Source: Rhizobacter sp.
GTDB lineage: Bacteria > Pseudomonadota > Gammaproteobacteria > Burkholderiales > Burkholderiaceae
DNA: 6,423 nt
Direction of reading: 5' to 3'
NCBI GenBank assembly: GCA_014379885.1
Contig: JACMKW010000292.1
Coordinates: 1 to 6,423 of the forward strand
The notes beneath the pieces were generated by a model that saw only the letters and a program-made list of their open reading frames with translations, was not told the DNA's origin and searched no databases. A program made the translations under genes and the position numbers. This document shows, in pieces, positions 1-5,491 of the stretch (its first letter is position 1; each line of letters begins with the position of its first letter).

Positions 1-210
1 CCGCCGGTGATGGTGCAGCCTCCGCCCGTTGTGGTGAGGCCGCCCGCGCCCGTGGTGAGGCCGCCTGTGGTGCAGCCGCGCCAGCCCGAAGCACCGCGCG
101 AAGCGCAGCCGCAACCCGAGGTGCGTCAGCCGCGTGGGCGTGAAGAGCGTGAACGCTCGAACGACCGCCCAGAGCGGGGTGAGCGAGGAGAGCGCGGCGA
201 GCGCCGCTGA
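1..210 (+). CDS. C-terminal part of a Pro-rich, Arg/Glu-rich hypothetical protein
   Basis: The reading frame is open from the first base and ends at TGA 208-210, so this is the last 69 residues of a protein that starts outside the window. The visible part is low complexity. Residues 1-25 are rich in Pro and Val, with a 14-base direct repeat (31-44 and 52-65) giving two VVRPP units. The middle is rich in Pro, Gln and Glu. The tail is highly charged and ends in tandem Glu-Arg-Gly triplets (172-207). No enzymatic motif is seen. Such tails occur at the ends of betaproteobacterial envelope or secreted proteins, but the family cannot be named from this part. The frame is supported by a clean stop, the codon-scale repeat and the GC-rich third positions. 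A methionine or GTG near base 7 is probably internal, not a start. Confidence 0.6.
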   Translation, partial: PPVMVQPPPVVVRPPAPVVRPPVVQPRQPEAPREAQPQPEVRQPRGREERERSNDRPERGERGERGERR

Positions 211-228
211 GTTGAACGAAGTGCGTGG

Positions 229-262
229 TTGAAGCTGTTGTTCAGCGCAGCAGCGGCTTCAA
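229..262 (+). other. RNA hairpin after the Pro-rich gene, possible terminator-like or 3'-end structure
   Basis: Bases 229-240 can pair with 251-262 to form a 12-pair stem around the 10-base loop 241-250. Two of the pairs (236:255 and 238:253) are G-U in the plus-strand RNA and would be A-C mismatches in the minus-strand RNA, so the structure fits a plus-strand transcript better. It lies 18 bases after the stop of the Pro-rich gene. No U tract follows, so it is not a standard intrinsic terminator. It may protect the 3' end or act with Rho. It overlaps the last 21 bases of the convergent tesA gene, so part of the pairing could be a by-product of coding sequence. Confidence 0.35.
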
Positions 263-892
263 GCCCACCCACACATTGGCCAGCATGATGGGGTGCGCCT
301 GCTCACGCGGGTGAATGCGGTCGGGCTGGAACATGGTGTCGGCCTGCGGCCCGTCGGCCACGCCCTTCAGCAGAAAAGGCACCAGGGCCGTGTTCTCAGC
401 CTTGGCCACAGCTTGGAATAGCGCTGCAAAATCGTCGCCATACTGCCGCCCGTAGTTGGGCGGCACCTGCATGCCCACCACCAACACCTTGGCACCGGCC
501 GTCTTGGCGGCGCGTGCCATGGCGAGCAGGTTGTCGCGCGTCATGCCAAGCGGCAGGCCACGCAAAGCGTCGTTGCCACCGAGCTCAATCACCACCAGCG
601 TGGGTTTGTGCTGTTTGAGCAGCGCGGGTAAGCGAGAACGCCCACCCGAGGTGGTGTCGCCGCTGATGCTGGCGTTGATGACGGTGGCAGGCAACTTGTC
701 TCGTGCCAGCTGTTTGTCGAGCAATGCGACCCAACCCTTGCCGCGCTCCAGACCGTACTCGGCCGAGAGGCTATCGCCCACCACCAAGATGATCTGAGGG
801 CTTGCGGCATGGGCGGCCACACCCGCTGCAATAAAGCCAAGCGCGGTACAGTGCCCGAGCACATTTCTGCGCGTCAATCTCATTCGATTCAT
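242..892 (-). CDS. tesA: Secreted GDSL-family esterase / TesA-type lysophospholipase-thioesterase
   Basis: This encodes a 216-residue SGNH/GDSL hydrolase of the TesA (acyl-CoA thioesterase I / lysophospholipase L1 / arylesterase) family, which cleaves acyl esters and thioesters in the periplasm. Block I is GDSL at residues 39-42 with nucleophile Ser41. Block II has Gly78 in ISGDT. Block III is GGND with Asn107. Block V is DRIHP with Asp191 and His194, so the full catalytic set is present. The N-terminus is a signal peptide: Arg-rich start, hydrophobic stretch, and a likely cut after AHA at about residue 29. The TRRNVLG segment resembles a twin-arginine (Tat) motif. Length matches the family. 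The start is uncertain: ATG at 890-892 (MNRMRL) or ATG at 881-883 (213 residues). Neither has a clear ribosome binding site. The frame runs open further upstream, but that part is antisense to the ATPase gene. It is divergent from the ABC ATPase gene, as tesA is from ybbA in E. coli. The physiological substrate cannot be told from sequence. Confidence 0.93.
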   Translation of the reverse strand: MNRMRLTRRNVLGHCTALGFIAAGVAAHAASPQIILVVGDSLSAEYGLERGKGWVALLDKQLARDKLPATVINASISGDTTSGGRSRLPALLKQHKPTLVVIELGGNDALRGLPLGMTRDNLLAMARAAKTAGAKVLVVGMQVPPNYGRQYGDDFAALFQAVAKAENTALVPFLLKGVADGPQADTMFQPDRIHPREQAHPIMLANVWVGLKPLLR

Positions 893-1565
893 GTCTGAAC
901 CCATCATTGCCGTTGAACGTGTCACCAAACAAGTGCAGGACTCCAGCGGCCTGCTGACGATTCTCCATGAGATCGACTTCACCCTGGCGGCGCAGCAGTC
1001 GGCCGCCATCGTGGGCGCCAGCGGTTCGGGCAAGAGCACCTTGCTGTCGATCATCGCGGGGTTGGATACACCCACCACCGGAACGGTTCGCCTCGCCGGC
1101 ACCGATTTGTTTGCCATTGATGAAGACGCGCGCGCCGCCGTGCGTGCCGCCAAGGTGGGGTTTGTGTTCCAGAGTTTTCAGCTGCTTGGCAACCTCAACG
1201 CGCTGGAGAACGTGATGCTGCCGCTGGAGCTGCAAGGCCGCAACGACGCGCGTGCGCTGGCCACCGAGATGCTGCAGCGTGTGGGCCTGGGCGAGCGTTT
1301 GTCGCACTACCCCAAGGTCTTGTCTGGCGGCGAGCAGCAACGTGTGGCCCTGGCCCGCGCCTTCGTCGTGAAGCCAGCCGTGCTGCTGGCCGACGAGCCC
1401 ACCGGCAGCCTCGATTTCGCCACCGGCGAGAAGGTGATGGAGCTGATGTTCGAACTCAACCGCGAGACCGGCACCACGCTGGTGCTGGTAACGCACGACC
1501 GGGGCATTGCCGAGCGCTGCGACCGACAGTTGAAGATCGAAGCCGGGCGCGTCGACCTGAGCTGA
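891..1565 (+). CDS. ybbA: ABC transporter ATP-binding protein, YbbA/LolD-like (MacB-type family)
   Basis: This encodes a complete 224-residue ATPase subunit of the LolD/MacB/YbbA class, which powers lipoprotein extraction, efflux or other envelope tasks by driving a FtsX-like permease. Visible motifs are Walker A GASGSGKST (42-50), the Q-loop Gln94 in VFQSF, signature LSGGEQQR (144-151), Walker B VLLADEP (164-170, catalytic Glu169), D-loop SLD (173-175) and switch His202 in VTHD. All are intact, so it should be active. YbbA is favoured over LolD because it is divergent from a tesA-type gene, the E. coli arrangement. In E. coli the permease gene ybbP follows ybbA; here a terminator comes 4 bases after the stop and the next gene is convergent, so the permease must be encoded elsewhere. 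The ATG at 891 lies inside the tesA start region and no clear Shine-Dalgarno is seen. Confidence 0.93.
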   Translation: MSEPIIAVERVTKQVQDSSGLLTILHEIDFTLAAQQSAAIVGASGSGKSTLLSIIAGLDTPTTGTVRLAGTDLFAIDEDARAAVRAAKVGFVFQSFQLLGNLNALENVMLPLELQGRNDARALATEMLQRVGLGERLSHYPKVLSGGEQQRVALARAFVVKPAVLLADEPTGSLDFATGEKVMELMFELNRETGTTLVLVTHDRGIAERCDRQLKIEAGRVDLS

Positions 1566-1569
1566 AAAG

Positions 1570-1597
1570 AAAAAGGCGCTCCGAAGAGCGCCTTTTT
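1570..1597. terminator. Bidirectional Rho-independent terminator between ybbA and the parvulin gene
   Basis: A perfect inverted repeat: five A then GGCGCTC (1570-1581), loop CGAA (1582-1585), then GAGCGCC and five T (1586-1597). The seven GC-rich pairs are flanked by A/T tracts that give a U run on either strand, so it can stop transcription of ybbA from the left and of the parvulin gene from the right. It starts 4 bases after the ybbA stop and ends 18 bases before the parvulin stop codon, exactly where two convergent units need it. Confidence 0.92.
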
Positions 1598-1615
1598 CTC
1601 CAACGACGCTGCGGC

Positions 1616-2425
1616 TTAGTTCGCGAACTTGTAGTCGGTCTTGGATTTCGCCTTGATGTCATCGCGAAATTTCGCGATGCGTTGCTGGCTCAGGCCCTGC
1701 TGGATGCGCGGCTTCACTTCTTCGAGGCCCGGGAACTGCCCTTCACGGGTGTCTTCGAGCTTGATGATGTGATAACCGAATTGCGACTTCACCGGCGTTT
1801 CGGTCATCTCGCCCTTTTTCAATGCCGTGAGGGCTTTCGCGAATTCGGGCACGTAGCCGTTGGGGTTGGCCCAATCAAGGTCACCGCCGTTCTGGCCCGA
1901 ACCTGCATCCTTTGAATTCTTTTTGGCCAGTTCGTCGAACTTGGCACCACCCTTGATCTGCACGATCAAGGCCTTGGCCTCGTCTTCCTTGTCGACCAGG
2001 ATGTGGCTCGCACGGTACTCGGTGCCACTGGCCTGAGCCTTGTATTTGTTGTACTCGGCCAGGATCTCTGCGTCGCTGACGGGGTTCTTCTTGTTGTAGT
2101 CGTTGAAGAGCTCACGGATCAGGATGCTCTGGCGTGCGAGCTCCATCTGGGCCTTGTAGTCGTCCGATCGGGTGAGGCCGCGCCGTTCGGCTTCCTGCAT
2201 GAACATTTCGCGCAGCACGACTTCGTCTTTCACCTGGATTTCGAGCTCTGGTGTGCGGGGCTGCCCGCTTTTGGTGGCTTGCTGAAGCAGCGTTTCAACG
2301 CGTGATTTGGGCACGGGCTTGCCATTCACGGAAGTGAGGTTCTGCGCGTTCACAGCCAAGGGCAACAGCAGTGCAACGCAGGCTGCCAGCAACGACGCAC
2401 GGGCGGCAATAGACAGCTTCTTCAT
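1616..2425 (-). CDS. Periplasmic peptidyl-prolyl cis-trans isomerase, PpiC/SurA-like parvulin
   Basis: This encodes a 269-residue exported prolyl isomerase that would assist folding of periplasmic or outer-membrane proteins. Residues 1-27 are a Sec signal peptide (MKKLSIAAR start, Ala/Leu core, likely cut after AVNA). Residues about 35-130 form a charged helical N-terminal chaperone-like segment. The parvulin domain runs about 136-224, with the hallmark SHILV (140-144), a GGDLDW segment near 180-185 and FGYHIIKL (216-223). A C-terminal helix follows. The start is ATG at 2423-2425, preceded by AAAGG (2436-2440) at good spacing. An in-frame TTG at 2441-2443 would add six residues before the signal peptide and is less likely. 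It follows bolA after a 103-base gap, so it may have its own promoter or be the last gene of the selO operon. It ends at the shared terminator. It has one parvulin domain, while E. coli SurA has two, so the exact name (PpiC, PrsA-like or SurA-like) is left open. Confidence 0.93.
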   Translation of the reverse strand: MKKLSIAARASLLAACVALLLPLAVNAQNLTSVNGKPVPKSRVETLLQQATKSGQPRTPELEIQVKDEVVLREMFMQEAERRGLTRSDDYKAQMELARQSILIRELFNDYNKKNPVSDAEILAEYNKYKAQASGTEYRASHILVDKEDEAKALIVQIKGGAKFDELAKKNSKDAGSGQNGGDLDWANPNGYVPEFAKALTALKKGEMTETPVKSQFGYHIIKLEDTREGQFPGLEEVKPRIQQGLSQQRIAKFRDDIKAKSKTDYKFAN

Positions 2426-2435
2426 GGGCTTGGGG

Positions 2436-2440
2436 CCTTT
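2436..2440 (-). promoter_or_regulatory. Ribosome binding site of the parvulin gene
   Basis: AAAGG on the minus strand lies 10 bases before the ATG at 2425. It decides for that ATG, because the upstream in-frame TTG (2441-2443) overlaps the region just before the site and has no purine-rich site of its own. Confidence 0.6.
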
Positions 2441-2454
2441 CAACGGAATGAGTT

Positions 2455-2480
2455 GGAAAAGAGAAAAAGGGGGGGGAGGG
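2455..2480. repeat. 26-base homopurine tract with a G8 run in the bolA-parvulin gap
   Basis: On the plus strand all bases from 2455 to 2480 are purines, including A5 (2464-2468) directly followed by G8 (2469-2476). The first part (2455-2470) is almost mirror-symmetric about A2462, with one extra A. On the transcribed minus strand it becomes an unstructured C/T-rich stretch in the 5' leader, about 30 bases upstream of the parvulin start. The whole 103-base gap (2426-2528) otherwise holds the ribosome binding site and no promoter that I can recognise with confidence. Confidence 0.75.
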
Positions 2481-2528
2481 CTGCTCGCAGCGTCTTGCTG
2501 GCCGATGAGGTCGCTGGCTGCGTTGTTT

Positions 2529-2795
2529 TCAGCTTTCGCCCGGAGCGCGGGCGTCGATGGCGAGCGCGTGAATGCCGCGCGGAATCAAGGAGTGGACGGC
2601 ATCATATACGAGGCGATGTCGCTTCAATCGTGACAAATCGGTGAAGCTTTCGCTGACGATTTTCACGCTGAAATGCCGGCCTTCGCGCGCGCCGGCGTGG
2701 CCCGCATGTTGATCGCTGTCATCGGTGATGACCAGCGTTGCCGGTTGCAGTGCGTCGCGCAGCGCGGTCTCGATTTCTTGGGCGGTGACGGCCAT
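2529..2795 (-). CDS. bolA: BolA-family protein
   Basis: This encodes an 88-residue BolA/IbaG-family protein. Family members are small cytosolic proteins that bind monothiol glutaredoxins, often through a shared [2Fe-2S] cluster, and affect iron-sulfur handling, stress response and cell shape. Family marks are the central DDS..HAGH segment (25-33), HFSVKIVSESF (41-51), the KRHR.VY segment (58-64) and IHALAI (75-80), whose His76 matches the conserved family histidine. It is shorter than E. coli BolA (105 residues), lacking its C-terminal extension, as is common. The start is ATG at 2793-2795; the frame stays open upstream, but that part is antisense-frame sequence of yciB. The gene begins 8 bases after the yciB stop, so the two are surely co-transcribed. 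The ribosome binding site is weak, which suggests translational coupling. No glutaredoxin gene is present in the window. Confidence 0.9.
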   Translation of the reverse strand: MAVTAQEIETALRDALQPATLVITDDSDQHAGHAGAREGRHFSVKIVSESFTDLSRLKRHRLVYDAVHSLIPRGIHALAIDARAPGES

Positions 2796-2803
2796 CGCGC
2801 GGC

Positions 2804-3457
2804 TCAAGCTTTCTTGTCGGCGGTTGCTTCGGTGGCCTCGGCGTCGTCTTTCATGTACCTGCTCAGGTAGATGACCTGCGCCACCGTGAAGACGATCATC
2901 AACCCGTACACGCCGAACACCTTGAAGGTGGCCCAGGCCGAGTCTGAGAAGTTGTGGATGACGTACACGTTGACCAGACCCACGAGGCCGAAGAAGCTCA
3001 CCCACGCGAGGTTGAGGCGTTGCCAAACCAGGTCGGGCAACTTCAGTTCACCGCCGATCATCGAGCGCAGCAGGTTCTTCTTGAAGACTGCCTGGCTGAC
3101 CCAGAGCGCTGCCCCCATGGCCCAGAACGCGATGCTGGGTTTCCACTTGATGAAGGTCTTGTCGTGAAACCACACCGTGGCACCACCCAGCACCACCACC
3201 AGGGCCAGCGTGATCCACAGCATCAAGTCGATCTTGCGGCGCATCAGCTTGAGCGTGACGACCTGCACCAGGGTGGCGGCAATCACGATCATCGTCGCCA
3301 ACAGCACCGGCGCTTCATCGACCCCGACCACGCCGCCCGACACCAGAAACCCCAGGTGGTTGCTGGCGAACGCTGCGGCCCATTCCTTGTTGGCATCGGC
3401 AAATTTGAAGGTGCCAAAGAACAGCAGCAGCGGCAGGAAGTCGAGGAGGAATTTCAT
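2804..3457 (-). CDS. yciB: Inner-membrane septation protein A, YciB family
   Basis: This encodes a 217-residue polytopic membrane protein of the YciB/IspA (intracellular septation protein A) family, linked to cell division, envelope integrity and membrane potential. The family pattern is clear: start MKFLLDFLPLLLFF, the segment FHDKTFIKWKP (97-107), SQAVFKKNLLRSM (121-133), and NLAWVSFFGLVGLVNVYV (149-166), then FKVFG. Hydrophobic stretches fall at about 3-18, 50-69, 77-95, 108-124, 149-168 and 180-198. Compared with the roughly 180-residue E. coli protein it has about 25 extra residues after the first membrane segment (about 23-49) and a longer charged C-tail ending DKKA. It starts 9 bases after the msrB stop and ends 8 bases before bolA, in the middle of the operon. 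No strong Shine-Dalgarno is visible. Confidence 0.93.
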   Translation of the reverse strand: MKFLLDFLPLLLFFGTFKFADANKEWAAAFASNHLGFLVSGGVVGVDEAPVLLATMIVIAATLVQVVTLKLMRRKIDLMLWITLALVVVLGGATVWFHDKTFIKWKPSIAFWAMGAALWVSQAVFKKNLLRSMIGGELKLPDLVWQRLNLAWVSFFGLVGLVNVYVIHNFSDSAWATFKVFGVYGLMIVFTVAQVIYLSRYMKDDAEATEATADKKA

Positions 3458-3466
3458 CAGGTTCGG

Positions 3467-3883
3467 TCAGGGAATGGGCTTGAAGTCTATCGCCGCCGAG
3501 TTAATGCAAAAGCGCTCACCGGTGGGCTCGGGCCCGTCTTCGAACACATGACCCAGGTGCGAGCCGCAGTTGTTGCAGCGCACTTCCACGCGCACCATGC
3601 CGTGGGTTTTGTCGACGATGCGCTCCACCACCTCGCTGTTGATCGGCTCCCAGTAACTCGGCCAGCCGCAGCCGGCGTCGAACTTGGTGTCTGACTTGAA
3701 CAGGGGTGTGCCGCAGCCCACGCAGTTGTACTGGCCATTCTTGAAATGGTCCCAGTATTTGCCGGTGAAGGCGCGTTCGGTAGCAGCGTGGCGTGCCACT
3801 TCATATTGCATTGGGTCGAGCTGGGCACGCCATTCGGCGTCGGATTTTTTGACTTTGTAATCTTTGTCGTGATTCGTACTCAT
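3467..3883 (-). CDS. msrB: Peptide-methionine (R)-S-oxide reductase MsrB
   Basis: This encodes a 138-residue cytosolic MsrB, which reduces methionine-R-sulfoxide in proteins back to methionine, normally using thioredoxin. The catalytic Cys126 is in RFCINS near the C-terminus. Zinc is bound by Cys54 and Cys57 (CVGC) and Cys103 and Cys106 (CNNC). Cys72 in GCGWPSYW is at the position of a resolving cysteine in many members. [10 protein letters not shown] (109-118) is the other family hallmark. The start is ATG at 3881-3883, whose last two bases form part of the selO stop (ATGA). A Shine-Dalgarno GAGGTG lies 11 bases upstream, inside selO. A TTG three codons upstream is possible but less likely. 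There is no signal peptide. The tight link to selO suggests coordinated expression of two redox-related proteins. Confidence 0.96.
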   Translation of the reverse strand: MSTNHDKDYKVKKSDAEWRAQLDPMQYEVARHAATERAFTGKYWDHFKNGQYNCVGCGTPLFKSDTKFDAGCGWPSYWEPINSEVVERIVDKTHGMVRVEVRCNNCGSHLGHVFEDGPEPTGERFCINSAAIDFKPIP

Positions 3884-5373
3884 GATGAACAAGACACCTC
3901 AATCGATTGCGCCCACACGGGCGGGAAATCGGCATACGCCGAATGCTCGGGTTGTTCGTCGAAGGGCCGCGCCAGAACTTTCAACAGCCGATCGGTTTCC
4001 GTGAAATCTCCCGCCTGCGCCTGGCGGATGGCCAATTCGGCCAGGTGGTTGCGCAACACGTACTTGGGGTTGACGCGGTTCATGCGCGTGGCGCGTTCGG
4101 CATCGATGCTGCCCTCTGCCCGCAGCCGCGACGTGTACTGCGCAGCCCAGGCGTCGAAGGCCTCGCGATCCATGAACATGTCACGCACCGGCGCGTTGAG
4201 TGCGCCTTCGGCGGTGCTGAACTGGGCGAGGCGGCGGAAGGTGATGCTGAAGTCGCTCTTGTCGGCGGCCATGCGCTTGAGCAGGCCGTCAATGATGTCG
4301 CGGTCAGCGTCTTGCTCGGTGGCCAGGCCGAGCTTGGCGCGCATCTTCTGCGCCAGCGCCCGAGGGAATTCGGTCTTGTAGACCTCCAGCGCTTCGAGCG
4401 CCTCATCAGGCTCACCGATCAGGGGTAGCAGCCCCTGCGCCAACGCATGCAAGTTCCAGAACGCCGCGTTGGGCTGGCGCGCGTAGGCGTATCGACCTTG
4501 GTGGTCGGAGTGGTTGCAGACGTGGCCGGGGTCGAAGGCATCGAGAAAGCCAAACGGCCCATAGTCGATGGTCAGGCCCAGGATCGACATGTTGTCGGTG
4601 TTCATCACGCCATGGCAAAAACCCACGGCCTGCCAGTGCGCCATCAGCTCAGCCGTCTTGCGCGACACCGCTTCGAGCAGGCCCACATACGGCTGTGGCA
4701 ATTCGAGACACCCCGGGTAGTAGGCGCCGATCACGAAGTCGGCGAGCTGCTTGAGTGCGGTGGTGCTTTCTGCGGTGTGAGTGAAGTGTTCAAAGTGGCC
4801 GAAGCGAATGAAGCTGGTGGCCACACGTGTCACGACGGCGGCTGTCTCCATGGTTTCGCGGCGCACCGGCAAGGCCGAGCCGGTGATGCACAAGGCCCGC
4901 GTGGTTGGCACGCCCAGCCCGGCCATGGCCTCGGAACCCAGAAACTCGCGAATCGACGAGCGCAGCACGGCGCGCCCATCACCCATGCGCGAATACGGTG
5001 TGAGGCCGGCTCCCTTGAGCTGGATCTCCATCGGGCCGCCGGGTGTCTCGACCTCTCCCAGCCAATGGGCGCGCCCGTCGCCCAGTTGGCCGGCCCAGAC
5101 GCCGAACTGGTGGCCGCTGTAGACGCTGGCCAACGACTGCATGCCCGGCGCGAGCGCATTGCCGCTGAACACCTGCAGGGTGTGGCTGTCGCAAGCGGGT
5201 TGTTCCAGCCCAAGCAGCTGAGCGCACGCGGGGCTCCATGCCACCCAATGCGGTTCGGGCAAACCCTGCGGGAGCAAAGGGGTGAAGAAGGTTTCGCCCA
5301 GCGCCGCAAAACGGTTGGACCAGCGCCCGCCCAGCGCGGCGGGCACCTTGGTGTCATCGAGTACTGCAGCCAT
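3880..5373 (-). CDS. selO: Protein adenylyltransferase SelO (YdiU/UPF0061 family)
   Basis: This encodes a 497-residue SelO pseudokinase. The family binds ATP upside-down in a kinase-like fold and transfers AMP to Ser, Thr or Tyr of target proteins, with roles in redox homeostasis. Key residues by family alignment from memory are Lys120 in QLKGAG, Glu143 in IREFL, Asp260 and Asn261 in HGVMNTDN, and Asp270 in [12 protein letters not shown]. Their spacing agrees with the studied Pseudomonas syringae enzyme. Cys286 in [12 protein letters not shown] and Cys495 in the terminal Cys-Ser-Ser match the cysteine pair reported to form a disulfide in the E. coli protein; the latter position holds selenocysteine in vertebrate SelO. 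Length is near the family norm (E. coli 478). The start is ATG at 5371-5373 with a poor ribosome binding site; a 10-base direct repeat lies across it. It is the first gene of the minus-strand train and overlaps msrB by ATGA. Confidence 0.96.
   Translation of the reverse strand: MAAVLDDTKVPAALGGRWSNRFAALGETFFTPLLPQGLPEPHWVAWSPACAQLLGLEQPACDSHTLQVFSGNALAPGMQSLASVYSGHQFGVWAGQLGDGRAHWLGEVETPGGPMEIQLKGAGLTPYSRMGDGRAVLRSSIREFLGSEAMAGLGVPTTRALCITGSALPVRRETMETAAVVTRVATSFIRFGHFEHFTHTAESTTALKQLADFVIGAYYPGCLELPQPYVGLLEAVSRKTAELMAHWQAVGFCHGVMNTDNMSILGLTIDYGPFGFLDAFDPGHVCNHSDHQGRYAYARQPNAAFWNLHALAQGLLPLIGEPDEALEALEVYKTEFPRALAQKMRAKLGLATEQDADRDIIDGLLKRMAADKSDFSITFRRLAQFSTAEGALNAPVRDMFMDREAFDAWAAQYTSRLRAEGSIDAERATRMNRVNPKYVLRNHLAELAIRQAQAGDFTETDRLLKVLARPFDEQPEHSAYADFPPVWAQSIEVSCSS
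3895..3900 (-). promoter_or_regulatory. Ribosome binding site of msrB, inside the selO 3' end
   Basis: GAGGTG on the minus strand lies 11 bases before the msrB ATG at 3883. It supports that start over the upstream TTG. It also suggests that msrB can recruit ribosomes itself as well as receive those that end selO translation at the ATGA overlap. Confidence 0.6.
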
Positions 5374-5394
5374 CGAGCGAGTTTATCGAGCGAG
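5372..5394 (-). repeat. 10-base direct repeat at the selO start codon
   Basis: On the minus strand CTCGCTCGAT occurs twice (5385-5394 and 5372-5381), separated by AAA. The second copy supplies the A and T of the selO ATG. The 13-base period and the position over the initiation region could mean an operator or a regulator of translation, or a simple local duplication. It replaces a normal Shine-Dalgarno. Confidence 0.5.
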
Positions 5395-5491
5395 CCGATT
5401 CACGCGGCCTCTAGGGGTAAACAGCAGGAATTCAGGGGGGCAGTGGCTTTCTATCATCGCTGCGTTGCAGCAATGAATTTTGGAGAAGAAC
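5374..5491. promoter_or_regulatory. Divergent intergenic region between selO and the acyl-CoA synthetase gene
   Basis: These 118 bases must hold the promoters for the selO-led minus-strand operon and for the acyl-CoA synthetase gene. A possible plus-strand -10 element is TATCAT at 5452-5457, but no good -35 lies at standard spacing, so I do not call a promoter. A small inverted repeat (GCTGC 5459-5463, GCAGC 5467-5471) could form a leader hairpin just before the ribosome binding site. A run of six G is at 5435-5440. No clear known operator is recognised. Confidence 0.5.
5482..5488 (+). promoter_or_regulatory. Ribosome binding site of the acyl-CoA synthetase gene
   Basis: GGAGAAG lies 3 bases before the ATG at 5492 (its GGAGA core 5 bases before). 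It is the strongest Shine-Dalgarno in the window and fixes the start there, over an out-of-frame ATG at 5473. Confidence 0.75.

Noticed and set aside
847..866. Lipoprotein signal around Cys in the TesA N-terminus
   Set aside because: The Cys is preceded by Gly-His and comes before, not after, the hydrophobic stretch, so there is no lipobox.
893..1153. Long N-terminal extension of the tesA frame
   Set aside because: It lies antisense to the ATPase Walker A region, and the signal peptide begins only after the ATG at 892 or 883.
2537..2553. Hairpin at the 3' end of bolA (six-pair GC stem, five-base loop) as a terminator
   Set aside because: No U tract follows on either strand and it lies inside the coding sequence, so it cannot be called an intrinsic terminator.
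2796..3026. Long N-terminal extension of the bolA frame
   Set aside because: It overlaps yciB in another frame, while the BolA family sequence begins at the ATG at 2795.
2954..3694. Plus-strand open frame of 246 codons opposite yciB and msrB
   Set aside because: It spans two genuine minus-strand genes, its product is His/Gln/Arg-rich with no domain, and it is a typical shadow frame.
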